From: Saussurea involucrata
Lineage: Eukaryota > Streptophyta > Magnoliopsida > Asterales > Asteraceae
Assembly (NCBI GenBank): GCA_033807775.1
Contig: CM066314.1
Coordinates: forward strand, 40,276,001 to 40,340,000
Length of the DNA stretch: 64,000 bases
Direction of reading: 5' to 3'
This document shows, one piece after another, positions 11,758 through 23,655 of this stretch (positions are counted from its first letter, which is position 1; every line of letters starts with the position of its first letter). The notes beneath the pieces were generated by a model. It did no database searches. It was not told the origin of the DNA and worked only from the letters and a program-made list of their open reading frames with translations. Position numbers and translations under genes: made by a program.

Positions 11758-12485
11758 TGTTAGCAAGTTACTTCAAAATGAAGTGAGTTCTTCTTCTTAT
11801 ATACTGCATGCATTTAATGCATGGCAGTTTACACTTTCCACGTGGCAGCAGCTCATTTGTTGTATGTCATTGACCTTTGTTGACAACCTTAGTAGCCGCA
11901 TGTTTGAACAGTGTAGTATCAGAGTGGTTGTACGATTTCAGACAATAAGGAGGTTCTTTTTCTGACATATCGTACGGAGTCGTGCAAGGATGGTTAAGAC
12001 AAAAGTACATTGTACGGAGGACTTCATGATCAGCTTTTCGTTGATTCAGCGGTTTATCATTCTATATCAGCGAATGATAAAGTTCAGCGATAGCTGAAGT
12101 CTTGTACTTGATACTTCACGTTGAGTGGACAAATTTGAGTCTTCGCTGATCCGCATCAGTTCATTAGGAGACTTGTCACTGGTTCTTGAGCTTGATCTTC
12201 GACTTCAGCGTAGAACCTATGTTGACGTGAAACTTGTCTTCAGGAATCATAAGTAAACAACTAACTTATCAGCGATCATCATAAGGACTGAACAGACTCA
12301 GAGCATTATGGTGAACAGTGTTCGCTGAATGTTTAATCTAAAGAGCGAGAGTTCCTATCAGCGGTACTGTAAGATCTTAGTACTTATCAGCGATAGTGAA
12401 ACTCTGATACATATTGTTTACTTACAATTTTCACTAAGTATATAAGAGAGGGTCATTATCAAATCACTAAGGGTTTGGATCAACA
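11758..12485 (-). repeat. C1 3' LTR (728 bp)
   Basis: TG..CA ends: on the element strand TGTTGATCC ... GCTAACA. A TATA-like stretch occurs near 12438-12446. Words of the type cagcg recur through it. It has no partner at the other end of the element. Confidence 0.8.
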
Positions 12486-12755
12486 GTCTCCCCCTATTTG
12501 ATTATGACATAGCAACAGAGAAAATTGCTATTTAATGAAAACATAAGGATAAAAAGAACTCATAAAATATTGTCCCTTTTACTGTTTTCTAGGATCTTTT
12601 CTGTACTGATGGAGTAAAGTACTTTCGCTGAAATCTTTCTTTAAACTTTGAATCAGATTACAAAAGGTAGTGGAAAGATTACAAGTACAAGCGAAATAAA
12701 TTACAAGTACAAAAGAATAACTGATACAATAGAAGAATGAGGCGATGCTATCAGT
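12486..12755 (-). other. C1 polypurine tract and 3' untranslated stretch
   Basis: 12486-12497 reads atagggggagac on the element strand, abutting the LTR, and is the polypurine tract. The rest, up to the stop of the extra gene at 12756, has no coding content. Confidence 0.7.
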
Positions 12756-14334
12756 TTATAAAGGTTCTTCCTTAATGAGAAGTTCATCAAGGGTCTTTGA
12801 TGTGGGAATCATCCAGTCAGGGACCTTTACTCCTTGATTCTTTTTGTTCAGCACTTCTTCAAAAATCAGGGGTTTAAGATGTTGTGCCTGAATGTCGTTT
12901 TTGAAATCACACCAGTAGATGAGATCTTTCAGCTGTTCGATGGGAGTGATGGGAAATTCAGAGATACGTTGAAAACGCTTTCGTCCATCCCAGTCAATAA
13001 AGAATATCCCGTAGGGTTTGCTTATGACTTTCCCAGGGATGAAAGTCTCATCAGGAGGAAGAGATGTGTCAAGTGCAGAAAGGTCAGGTTCTGGACCAAG
13101 GACTTCAACAAGAGAAAAACCAATCCTTGTTTCGTTTCGTATCTGAGGACCTGAGTCTGAAGATTTAGACTTTTTCTTTGCAGAGGCCCTTCTTTTCTGA
13201 TTTACGAGAGGAGGGGGAGGAGGAATATCCACACAAGAAGAGACTAAGTCGATTTGTTTGTTTATCAGGTTTTCGAAATGATCCTTGTACTTAGATTGAG
13301 ACTTCTGGATGGATAATCTGATCTCCAACCATTCAGAGAGACCGTACTTCGTGATGGCTTCAGCATAGAATTTTTCGTACTGTCCATTCTCTCTGAATAT
13401 CTAGATTTCAGCGATTGAAACTTTGAGGGTTGATCTTCCAGTGATAAGTACCTTGTTGATTCTGGCAGGTTGATATCTGAAGTGTACCTTTCTTTGCACC
13501 AGGTTAAAGTAGATTGAGACACAGTTCTCTTTTCTTCAACGATCTTCTTGGCGTCTTCCCATAGCTGACGTTGAACTTCGATTAGAGTTCTTTTCAGCTT
13601 GGGGTCTTTCACTGATTGTTGAGTAAGCCGGATGGCGAGTTTTCTGTCTTTTTCTTCAGCTTCCCTTCTTTCAGCGATAAGACGTTCAGCTCTGAGGTGA
13701 TCCTTGTATTCCTTTTGAGAAAGTTTGAACTTTGAAGGAATAGAAGGAAGTTGATCACGCTTCAGAATGATTCGCTGATCCTCGAACTTCTTTATTATCT
13801 CTTCTCTTCTTCTCTGATCCTCTTCACTTGGTTTTTGAGGAACCAAGGAAGGTCTGTTTGTATGAGAGAGCATCTGTTCTTCAGGTTCATCAGTCTCAGA
13901 GATCAAATCCAAGACTGGGATTATTTCTTCAGCGTTGGGAGCTGGGCTTATTGTTGGTGAAGTCGCAGCTGTAGGAACTTCAGCGATATCCTCAAACAGG
14001 GGAGAGGACTAGCTGAAACACAGCGATCGTACGAGTAAGAACTTGGGTAGAACAGAGAAAGAGAAAGAATGTGGTTGTGTATAGAGGTTTTATGGAGAGG
14101 AGAGCTGATAATGTGTATAGATAGAGGAGGGATGAGTGTAAGATTTAGTGTACCTGACAAACTGGCTTTGGAAGCGAGATCGTCAGATTGTCATTGTATT
14201 CAGCGACACCTTTTCTTTTGCCCTTGTCAGCTTCAGACGCTGAAGGCTTTGATTTGGTCCGCTCCCCTGAAGGTTCGTTTATCACGATCCCTTTAAGAGC
14301 TGTAGTCCTCTGAGCAGGCTTGACGATAAAGGAG

Positions 14335-14372
<38 letters not shown>

Positions 14373-16920
14373 GTTCTTTGGAGAAGAGGATGGTTCATCA
14401 TCAGATAAGTCGATGGCTTCTTCATCTTCAGCTTCAGATTCAGTTTCTTCAGCATCTTCTTCGAGTTGCTCCCCCTCAGATACAGAGGTAAGCTTCTCGG
14501 TTCCCTCAGGGTTTTCATATCCCTGAGGTCCAACGGTTGTTTCTTCATTTGTCTTCTCACCTTCTTCAGTAAGGGTGAGGTCTTCAGTCTTCTCCCCCTT
14601 GATAGATTCATCATGGGGAAGGTCTTCAGAGTTCTTCTCCTCCTTGATAGATTCATCATGGGGAATGTCTTCAGAGTTCTTCTCCCCCCTTCCTCATGAT
14701 GAGTGGGGGAGGAATGTGATGATTCAGCAGTTGGCTTTGGTTCCCTGTCTTCTTGGCCAAGGATCCCCATATAATCTTCAATCGCTGCTACTCTGTCTTC
14801 TAGGCCAGTAATAGCAGGATTGATCTTGAAGAGTTCAGCACGATCCGTCGTATTAAAATGCGTCAGTGCAGGGGCAAGGGCGGTCATGTTGTTCAGGATC
14901 TGCTGCATCATTGTCTTCATTGAAGTCACGTCAGTCTTTATTGAATTGACGTCAGTCTTCACAGAACTCATGTCAGTCCTTACTGAACTGACTTCAGTCT
15001 TTACAACAGACATATCTCCTTCGAGTTTTCCAACCGATGTCTTTAGCGTTGTGACCTCGCTGGACATGGTTTGAACTGATGTTTTGATAGAGAGGTAGTC
15101 TGTGTAGATGTCAGCGAGAACTTTGGCAAAGTTGCTGAGAGTTTTATCAACCTTCTCCAAGTCAGCTTTGGAGGCTTTCTCTTCAACCACTGTTGTCAGC
15201 TTTGTAAGATTCTCTCCAGCATTTGTTACAGCTGAAGAGTTGTCGGAGAGAGTGGTGGTGAGACCTGTCAGCTTCATCTCTAGGTTCTTCAGAGAGCCGT
15301 TGATGTCTCCCAAATTAGGACCTGTAACATATAAGTACTTGTGAACAGAGGAAAGCTCAGAAGTTTAGGGTTCACTTACAGTGTATATGGGTTGGTGTAT
15401 ACCTGCAGGAGGATTGGTGAATTCATCAAAATCTCTGTGTCCTGAGAAGAGTTCCATGTCGTCGGCTAGAGTGCGTGTACGCATGGTCATCTCTGCAGGT
15501 CCTACATCCATCATTCCTTGAAGAGTATCAACTTTAGCTTCTGGAGGAATGACAGGTGCTCCAGTGACAACTGGATTAGAGTCTAATTGAGTAGAGGGAG
15601 AAGTGAAGGTTGAGAAAGTTGGTTGGGTGCTGTGTTCAGCGTTGGATCCGCTGAGAATTGCTTCTTCAGTCTGTAGAGAGACTGAAGGAGGTTGGGTAGA
15701 TTCCAAGTTTATAACCTCAACGTTTAGAGACGCTGAAGCTGGGATTGAATGGGTGGCTTGTTCAGCTGTGGCAGAGCGTACCACTGAACGTTCCTTCAGC
15801 TCTTCAAGATGAGCTGAGGAGTCTTCGGCAAGAGATTGCTGGGGTTGCTCCTTGGTTTTCTTAGTTCTTTTGGAACTAAGTTGGGTAGAAGAGTGTTTCC
15901 TTTTATGAGAAGGAATGGAGGTTGCAGCTTGGGTATCAGCGATGGGTTTGTCCGCTGAAGGAGCTGCAGAAGTCGAAGAAGTAGGGTTGAGAAGAGTTAA
16001 GAGTGTAGAAAGACGTACCTCGTTTTCCACTGGTTTGAAGTCGAGTACCTTAGGGCCAACCTGAGAGAGTTTCAGGTCACCCTCTTTTGGGTAGTTGTCC
16101 TTCAGGCCTGTTTGGAAGACGGCGCTGATGAATCTTGGATATGGAACCCATAGAGATCGGCCAACGGCGGAGTCTACTCTGAGTACTAGATCATCGTAGA
16201 TTATCGATGCCCAGTCAATATGAAGACCTTTCAGCAAAGCATATCCCATTGCTTGCTGAGGTTGAGCGGCTTGATCAGAGGAGCCGGTCTTTGCAGTCAT
16301 GCAACTTATTAAGTGAGCGAAGATGAAGTTCATCTCGCTGGGCATTTTTGATTTCTTGATGAGGGTCAGCTTCTTCTCAGGCTTCCTGTCCCTCCCAGTT
16401 TCCCAAACATAGCCCATTTCATCGAAGAATGCAATGATGGCTTCCCTATCTGAGTGTTTCTTGTGGTCAGGGAGGGGAACAAAAGCTTTTTCTTTTGTGG
16501 CGAAGGAAGGCTCAGGGCTTTGTGAATAATGGCAGGGGTGATCTTTATAGTGCCATAATCAGTATCATAGAGGATGCAGTCAATTGTCTTTGAGGAGTCT
16601 TTGGTTGATGGTAGCTGAGAGTGTCTGGCAGAATACCATAACTGAGATAGCAGTAGCTGATGTGCAGGAGGTGTTATGGTCAGGGCTGTGGAGAGGCAAC
16701 AATTTTTTAGGAAATTCACAGCATCATTCAGATGTGTGACTTGTTTTCGAGGAGGAAATTCGAGAAGTGCATAGAGGTTGTTGGTTTTTGTCCAATCAAG
16801 TTCTTCAAGAGTGAACTTGACCTGAGGAGCCTTGATGATTTCCAATTCCTCAGCAGCAGCAGCAACATCAGTGTTTTCAGCGGTGGTGTTCTTAGCAGAG
16901 GAAATGTCAGTAGATGCCAT
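12756..16920 (-). pseudogene. C1 extra gene downstream of pol (env-position ORF), broken
   Basis: About 4.2 kb with a start at 16920 (MASTDISSAKN). Regions in order: a folded N-terminal part (LDWTKTNNLYALLEF), a Ser/Thr/Pro-rich part with a basic cluster (SHKRKHSSTQLSSKRTKK), a long coiled coil with repeated VKTDV/SSVRTDM units (about 14880-15250), acidic repeats built on HDESIK-like words, an Asp run from a triplet repeat (14335-14372), a charged coil, and a C-terminal globular stretch (ISKPYGIFFIDWDGRKRF). Defects: shifts near 16400, 14690 (G run) and 13395, and an in-frame TAA near 15366. A candidate in-frame intron is 14009-14153. I do not recognise a function. Uncharacterised ORFs in this position are known in SIRE-type copia elements and are sometimes called env-like. 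Confidence 0.7.
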
Positions 16921-16922
16921 TT

Positions 16923-17309
16923 CTGTATTATCAGTTCAACCAAAGATTAACAAATAAGAATAATCTTAATGTGGAAAGATTTTCCAATAAGATGGTTCGA
17001 ATTTTGTCCATTTCATTCAGACAAAAATGTCTTAATGAAGATTAGGGTTTTTCTTGGTTTTGAAAAAAAATGCAAACCAAAAAAAATCTTGTTTTCCAGT
17101 TTCCTTTAAGAATAAGGATTCTGGAAAAACGTATGAAGAACAAGTTTAAGATTTTGCGTTTAAACTTGAAGAACAACCATGAAAGATTGTGTTCATAAAA
17201 CCATGAAAGAAATGATTTCATTTGAAAAAGTTCTTTTGTTTGATCTTGTAAGAACAATGAGAAGATCATTAACAAGTTTAAGAAACAGGTAAATAACAGA
17301 ATTATTAAC
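16923..17309 (-). other. Candidate leader intron of the C1 extra gene
   Basis: On the minus strand a donor ccag|gttaat lies at 17310/17309, after a CTTCTTCTTC-rich leader. An acceptor, gataatacag, lies directly before aaATG at 16920. The 387-bp interval is AT/T-rich like plant introns. This is predicted from sequence alone. Confidence 0.45.
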
Positions 17310-17427
17310 CTGGTTCGTTGAAGAAGAAGAAGTTCTTGAAAACTTGAGAGCACAAATGCAACAGTAATTTTTTCTTGCTTGGAGGAGAAGTTTTTCACGT
17401 AAAGGAAAAATATAAACCCAAAAAGTG

Positions 17428-17435
17428 TTTATATA
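17428..17435 (-). promoter_or_regulatory. Candidate TATA box for the C1 extra gene
   Basis: TATATAAA on the minus strand, in ctatataaac, about 100-120 bp upstream of a pyrimidine-rich leader and about 510 bp upstream of the ATG at 16920. With the leader intron it gives an ordinary plant promoter/5'-UTR layout. Confidence 0.45.
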
Positions 17436-17890
17436 GTGAGATTAGAGAGAGAGAGAAAAACTCGAGTGGGAAAGTTTTTCATCATGACACGGATACGTGT
17501 TTGCATTTGATTGGAAGGTAAACGAAACATGCAAACGTGTGTCAGAAAAAGAACGTGCCAGGGCTTGTCCATTACAATGACGTCACAACTGTCCTTTCAT
17601 ATTCTTGGATGTCTCTGAGGTTTTGAAAAACTCAGGGACACTTTTGAAAACATGAAGCACTGAATAGATATATCAGTGATGGTTTTAGAAATTTCAAAGT
17701 ATCGTTGATTAAGAAAGAGATATTCAGCGATGCAATTTGTTTTGAAATCTTGCATTCACATGCGATTGTCAGCGAGAGAAAAACATACCTTGATATCAGC
17801 GAATCAAGTTTATTCAGAGAGAAAATGATAGAATGGGTTATACAAGTTGATTTTATCCTTACGCTGATCAAATGTGAACCGCTGAAGATT
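17436..17890. other. C1 spacer between pol stop and extra-gene promoter
   Basis: I see no coding frame with recognisable content. The stretch contains gaga runs (17444-17458) and several ttcagcg/cagcg words like those in the LTR. Confidence 0.5.
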
Positions 17891-20800
17891 CTACTCTTCA
17901 AAGTTCAGCATTCCAAGTTCGCTGTTGAGAAATTTGAATCTTGTCTCATCAAGAGGTTTGGTGAATAGATCAGCTAACTGATAATCAGTTGGGATAAAGT
18001 GAAGTTCTATATCACCATTCATCACATGATCTCTGATAAAATGATACCTGATTTCGATGTGTTTTGTCTTTGAGTGTATCACTGGATTGTTGGCTATAGC
18101 GATGGCACTTGTGCTATCGCAATAGATTGGAATATTTGAGAGCTGTAGGTCATAGTCCAGTAGTTGATTTATCATCTACAAGACCTGAGAACAACAACTT
18201 CCAGCGGCTACATACTCAGCTTCAGCTGTGGAGGTGGACACTGAGTTTTGCTTTTTACTTGTCCAACTCACCAGCTTTCCACCCAGGAGCTGACAGCCTC
18301 CTGTGGTGCTTTTCCTATCCAATTTGCAACCTGCAAAATCACTATCTGAATAGGCGATTAGATCAAACCCTGAGTCTTTGTGATACCAAAGACCTAGGTT
18401 CGCAGTACCCTTAAGATATCGAAAAATTCGCTTTACAGCGGTCATATGAGATATCTTAGGTTCAGCTTGATATCGTGCACACAAACAGGTTGCGTACATA
18501 TTATCGGGTCGGCTAGTTGTAAGATACAAGAGAGAGCCGATCATCCCACGGTACAGCGTGACATTAACAGGAATACCATTAGTATCCTTATCTAGGCTCA
18601 GCGGTGGTGCCATAGAGGTTTTCATAGCTGAACTCTGAGTTAAATCGAATTTCTTCAGCATATCTTTAACATACTTTCCCTGATTAATGAAAGTTCCTTT
18701 TTCATTTTGCTTTATCTGAAGACCAAGGAAATATGTTAGCTCACCCATCATGCTCATTTTATACTCATCTTTCATTCTATCAGCGAAACGAGTACAAAGA
18801 TCAGGGTTAGTAGAACCAAATATAATGTCATCAACATATATCTGAACAAGAATGATATGACCTTTTACTTTCCTGAAGAAAAGAGTCTTATCAATTTTAC
18901 CACGCTCAAATTGTTCAATATGGAGATAAGTAGAGAGAGTGTCATACCATGCACGTGGAGCTTGCTTTAAGCCATAAAGTGCCTTATCTAGTTTATAAAC
19001 ATAACCTGGACGCTTAGGATCTGAGAATCCTGGAGGTTGTTCCACATAGACTTCTTCATTCAGCTTTCCATTTAGAAACGCTGACTTAACATCCATCTGA
19101 TATACTTTGAAGTCTTTGTGTACAGCGTATGCTAAGAATAGATGAATAGATTCTAGTCTTGCTACTGGAGCAAATGTTTCGTCGTAATCTATGCCTTCCT
19201 CTTGTCTGTATCCCTGAGCAACAAGACGAGCCTTGTTGCGGGTTACAGTTCCATGTTCGTCCAACTTGTTTCGATAGACCCATTTAGTGCCTATCACTGT
19301 CTTGTCAGTTGGTCTTCGAACAAGTTTCCAAACTTTGTTTCTTTCGAATTCAGTCAGCTCTTCTTGCATGGCGCTGACCCAGTTTGGATCTTTAAGGGCA
19401 TCATCTACTTTCTTTGGTTCAGTCAGAGAAATAAAGTTAACAAATAAACAAATATTACCTGCACTTCGTCGAGTCTAAACACCAGCGTTTGGATCACCAG
19501 GAATTTGATCAATTGGGTGATTTACAGTCCATCGCTGAGCCGGAGTGTGAGACGCTGACTCAACCTGAACTGGAGGAGCTGAAGATGAGGCTTCAGCAAC
19601 TTCTGGAAAATCAGCTAAGAGATGAGTGGGTGCAGATGTCATTTCATTCCCTGATTGCTGAGAAGTAGATGGAATGTCTGAGACATTTGGTTCAGAAGCA
19701 GGTATAGTGTTTAAAGGAACAGATGAGACCCATGATGTTTCAGCTTCACTATTCTACATGTTTTGAATGACAGTAGGACTATCATCTTCAACTGTACGAG
19801 TATGAGGAGTGGGAATATCTTCTGAATCACCAAGATGAGAAAACATCCATTGATTCAGTTCTTCAGTATCAGCAGACGGTTTAGAGTTCGCTGAACGGGA
19901 TTCGTCAAACGTGACGTGAATAGGTTCTTCTATAGTTTGTCTTCTTCGATTGAAGACTCTGAAGGCTTTGGAGATTGAAGAATATCCAAGAAAGATTCCA
20001 TCATCAGCCTTAGGATCAAACTTTACAAGGGCATCTATGTTGTTCAGTATAAAACACTGACATCCAAAGATGTGAAGAAAGCTGATTGAAGGCTTTCTCC
20101 CATGAAAAAGTTCATAGGCTGTTTTATTGAATCTTTTAACTATTAGTGACCCGTTTTGCGTAAAACAAGCAGTGTTGACAGCTTCTGCCCAAAACTGAGT
20201 AGGCAGGTGAGAATCGCTGAGCATTGAACGTGCAGCTTCAATAACTGTTCTATTTCTTCTTTCAGCGACTCCAGTTTGTTGCGCTGTTCTCACTGATGAA
20301 AAGTTGTGAGAAATACCCTTACTCTCAAAGAAGGAATCAAGAGAACTGTTTTTGAATTCAGTCCCATGATCACTCCTTATTGAGCGAACGGTCAAGTTGT
20401 TCAGGGTTTCCATCTTCCGAACAAAGGTGATGAGTTCTTCAGGGGTGTCACTCTTGGAACGGAGAAACATAACCCATGTATAACGAGAGAATTCATCAAC
20501 TATGACCAGTGTATATTTCTTTCCAGCGATGGATTGTTTGTTAACAGGGCCAAACAAATCCATATGGAGAAGTTGTAGAGGAGATGACACTGAGGAGACT
20601 TGCTTTGACTTAAAGCTAGCTTTGGTCTGCTTCCATTTCTCACACGCTGAACATAAAGACTATTTGGTGTATGAGTGCTGAGGTAGACTAGTGACTAACT
20701 CTTTTGAAGAAAGAATGTTCAGCGTCTTGAAATTCAAATGAGAGAGCCTCTTATGCCATAGCCAGTTGACATCAGATGAGGCCTTTGAGAAGAAACAGGA

Positions 20801-21181
20801 GTTCTCAGTGGTAGTTGAGTCAATGTTTATTACATAAACATTTTCCAAACGATAACCGCTGAGAGCTATCTTCTCCTTTTTGTCAGTGACAAAGCAGGAT
20901 TCCTTAGTAAAGATTACTTTGTTATCCTTGTCGCAAAGTTGACTGATGCTTAAAAGATTATGCTTCAGCCCTTCAACATATGCGACTCTTCTGAAGGTTG
21001 TTGTACCATTAGAGAGTACACCAAACCCTCGGGTATGTCATTTTCCATTTCCACCAAAAGTCACAGAGGGACCCTTCTCTTCCTTGTATTCAGCGAGCAG
21101 GTTTTTCTTTCCAGTCATATGTCTAGAGCATCTGCTATCGAGATACCAGATACCCTTCTTAACCTGCATTACGAAGGAAGA
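17891..21181 (-). pseudogene. C1 pol: protease, integrase, RT, RNase H (copia)
   Basis: In copia order: protease motif WYLDSRCSRHMTG near 21130, integrase zinc region (LWHKRLSHLNF ... CSACEKW) at about 20620-20770, integrase core from LHMDLFGPV (20570) through TGVAERRNRT, RT from KVWKLVRRP (19330) with IYVDDIIFGS near 18840, and RNase H from STAEAEYVAA to LADLFTKPLDE (17950). In-frame stops occur at about 20660, 19754, 19480 and 18176 (TAG, in a position where Trp is usual). The protease has Arg where the conserved Gly of Asp-Ser-Gly is expected. It follows gag in the same frame after a TAA at 21182. Confidence 0.88.
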
Positions 21182-23578
21182 TTAGTTTTTCTTGGGTACC
21201 CACTTAACCATGTGTACACGTTTGTCAGTGGAAGTAGTTGGAATGGAAGGTTCAGCAGTCTTCGCAGCATTTGAAGATTCAGCTTTGTCAGTCTTCACTT
21301 TGGTAAATTTCTTAACCTCAGTGGTCTTCTTTGCCTTGGGGGCAATGATCTTCACCTTAGCTATCTTTTCAGCTTTGGTGGTTGTGGGGCACTTACTAGC
21401 AATATGATCAGTGAGTCCACAGTGATAACATTTCCTATAACTAAAAGTTCTAGGACCATTTGAATGTTGAGCTTTAGATTTTGAATTAGAAGTACCAGCA
21501 CCAAGTAAGTTGTTGGCTTTTGAAATGGGAGGAACATTCAGTTCTTCGGATTTCTTACCAGAGACATCCACTCTGATTCTAGGAGTAGATCGCTGAATAG
21601 ATCCACGTTGAGTAGATCCAGATATCTGATTCCTTGATCCAGAGGGATGAATCACTAAAGCTTTAGAAGCATTCAGCTTAGGTATTAAGGTACCCTTCTG
21701 AGGATTTTGGTTAAAAGCAATTCCTTTACCTTTATCTTTAAAGACAGAGGTAGGTTTTGGATAAACCATTTTCTCTTTACCTTTTGAAGAGGTAGAAATT
21801 TCCTCAGGGATAGACGGTCTAGAAGAGGAACACTGAGAGGATGAAGTATCAGCGACTGAGGATACGAAAGTTCTAAATAAGAGCATGGAACGATTAGTGG
21901 TTGGTTCTAGAGTATCAGCTTTGTAACCAAGACCACGTTTATCACTCAGGGGAATCTGAGACTTAATTATCTCAGTGATCTTTGTTGAGGAATTATACCA
22001 TCCATCAACAGTAGCTTTTTCAGCTCTTAATGCCACGATAGCTTCTTCGCGCTCGATTTTGACTAGCTGATTTAAGTGCACTTGATCTTTAAAATCTTTT
22101 TCAATTTTAGAAAGATTTTCTATTTGAAGGTGACAGTTTTTAAGCTGTTCAGTGAGATCAAGGTTTTGATTTTCAACTACAGTTTTGCCATTCATGGCTT
22201 CATATAAACTTCTAGTCAAGAGATCGATTTTACGAAGACTATCAGCTTCATCAATATTTGCAATATTTGTAAAGAAGGAAGGTGATACCTGAATAGCAGA
22301 GGTTGAAGTGGAGGGAATGTCTGAACTTTCTTCCTCATCTTCAATCTTGGCCATAAGACAGAGATTGGCTTCATCATCTTCAGAGTCAGATGATGATTCT
22401 TCTTCATCAGAGGCAGCCCAATCATAGTTAGCCATCAGGCCTTTGCCTTTCTTCTTAAAGCTTTTCAGCTTCGCATACTTTTCTTTCAGCTTGGCGTATT
22501 TTTCATCTTTATTCCTGGGAATAAAGGATTTCTTGGGAAAAGCTGAGGGTCTCGAAACTTTCTTAGACCTGCACTCGTTAGCGAAATGTCCTATCTTTTC
22601 GCAGTTAAAACAAGTAGCAGTAGCCTTATCAACAGAAGATGATGATCTTGGCTTGTCAGTAATAGAAAGAGGTTTATTCTTTCTGAACATTTTCTTTTTG
22701 GCGAATCTCCTGAACTTTTTAGTGAGGAGAGCCAAAGATTCATCATCGTCTGAAGAGTCAGAATCTGATGACCTTTCAGAGTTACTCTCCAACTCAGTGA
22801 TAGTGACCGAGGGTCGCTGAGTGGAAGGTTCCTCTGAGATTAAAGCAACAAGGGTGCTTTTGGAATCTTTTACAACATTCTTCTTAAGATGACTCGATTG
22901 CTCATGATTCAGCATCGTGACATATAAGGTAGAAAGGGTCATTGATCTTAGATCCTTTGACAGCTTGAGACACATAGAATAACTGTCCCAGCTTTCAGGT
23001 AAACATTCTAAAAACTTTGTCAGCACTTCAAAGTTAGAATATTCCTTACCAACAGTTTTTAGATCTATTAATAAACAGTTAAAACGTTGGTGAACTTCAG
23101 AGAGAGTTTCATTCTTACCACAAATGAAACTTTCGTACTGTCTTACCAGGTTGATCTTTCGAGAGTCCTGGACTTCAGAAGTACCTTCATACTGAACACA
23201 GATTGTGTCCCACATAGCTTTTGAGGTTTTCAGGTTCATGACGGAATGGTAGACTTCGTCAGGAAGAGCCATGGATAGTATGGATCTGGCTTTGGTGTCG
23301 ATAGCCACTTTCTTCTTATCTTCGTCAGTCGACATATGAACTTCCTTAGGAATCAGCCTTTCTGGAATAGCAGGTCTATTCTCAGCGACTGGAACTGCAG
23401 CATCAATTCTTACAGGAATATATGGGCCGTTTACAAGATAATATGGCATAGTAGGGTCTACACCTTCTAAGAAGAGAATCATCCTATTTTTCCATAGATT
23501 AAAATTATCTCTGGAGAATCTAGGGGGTTTTGCAAGAGAACCATTGTCAATATAGTTTGTGTTTGTGTTGGTAGCCAT
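21182..23578 (-). CDS. C1 gag (large copia gag, two zinc knuckles)
   Basis: The likely start is MATNTNTN at 23578; five more upstream residues are possible. The frame is open for about 799 codons. The N-terminal copia gag domain (SRDNFNLWKNRMILFLEG, AMWDTICVQYEG) covers about the first 240 residues. A CCHC knuckle CFNCEKIGHFANEC lies near 325, then acidic and Lys-rich coiled segments, and a second knuckle CYHCGLTDHIASKC near 720. It ends VKWVPKKN-stop. Two knuckles and about 800 residues are long for copia gag, fitting SIRE-like elements. Despite the broken pol, this ORF is intact. Confidence 0.85.
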   Translation of the reverse strand: MATNTNTNYIDNGSLAKPPRFSRDNFNLWKNRMILFLEGVDPTMPYYLVNGPYIPVRIDAAVPVAENRPAIPERLIPKEVHMSTDEDKKKVAIDTKARSILSMALPDEVYHSVMNLKTSKAMWDTICVQYEGTSEVQDSRKINLVRQYESFICGKNETLSEVHQRFNCLLIDLKTVGKEYSNFEVLTKFLECLPESWDSYSMCLKLSKDLRSMTLSTLYVTMLNHEQSSHLKKNVVKDSKSTLVALISEEPSTQRPSVTITELESNSERSSDSDSSDDDESLALLTKKFRRFAKKKMFRKNKPLSITDKPRSSSSVDKATATCFNCEKIGHFANECRSKKVSRPSAFPKKSFIPRNKDEKYAKLKEKYAKLKSFKKKGKGLMANYDWAASDEEESSSDSEDDEANLCLMAKIEDEEESSDIPSTSTSAIQVSPSFFTNIANIDEADSLRKIDLLTRSLYEAMNGKTVVENQNLDLTEQLKNCHLQIENLSKIEKDFKDQVHLNQLVKIEREEAIVALRAEKATVDGWYNSSTKITEIIKSQIPLSDKRGLGYKADTLEPTTNRSMLLFRTFVSSVADTSSSQCSSSRPSIPEEISTSSKGKEKMVYPKPTSVFKDKGKGIAFNQNPQKGTLIPKLNASKALVIHPSGSRNQISGSTQRGSIQRSTPRIRVDVSGKKSEELNVPPISKANNLLGAGTSNSKSKAQHSNGPRTFSYRKCYHCGLTDHIASKCPTTTKAEKIAKVKIIAPKAKKTTEVKKFTKVKTDKAESSNAAKTAEPSIPTTSTDKRVHMVKWVPKKN

Positions 23579-23646
23579 TTTCAGAAATAGCAAGGAAGAG
23601 AAATCTTTGTATAGATTAGATCTTGTTTATTAGATTAAACAAATCC

Positions 23647-23655
23647 GCTCTGATA
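23647..23655 (-). promoter_or_regulatory. C1 truncated primer-binding site
   Basis: On the element strand it reads TATCAGAGC, the last nine bases of the usual TGGTATCAGAGC. The first three bases and the whole 5' LTR are absent. G1 LTR sequence follows at once. Confidence 0.75.

Larger units (their letters stand above)
11758..23655 (-). mobile_element. C1: large Ty1/copia element (SIRE-like) with one LTR and an extra 3' gene
   Basis: It is inserted in the G1 3' LTR with aatct on both sides (11753-11757, 23656-23660). Order on the minus strand: partial primer site (23647-23655), large gag, pol, an extra gene, purine tract, 3' LTR. No 5' LTR exists; the element ends inside the primer site. A gag of about 800 residues and an ORF after pol are features of SIRE/Maximus-type copia, so I favour that lineage. 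gag is open; pol and the extra gene carry several stops and shifts. Confidence 0.85.

Noticed and set aside
14282..14372. Protein end with a run of methionines
   Set aside because: It is the wrong frame of a triplet repeat after a G-run frameshift near 14690. The neighbouring frame gives an Asp run and continues sensibly.
15322..15379. A 58-bp gtaagt..ttacag interval as another intron in the C1 extra ORF
   Set aside because: Removing it breaks the frame. The two ORFs on either side are already in the same frame with a single TAA between them, so a nonsense mutation is simpler. A weaker 54-bp variant keeps the frame but is very short for plants.
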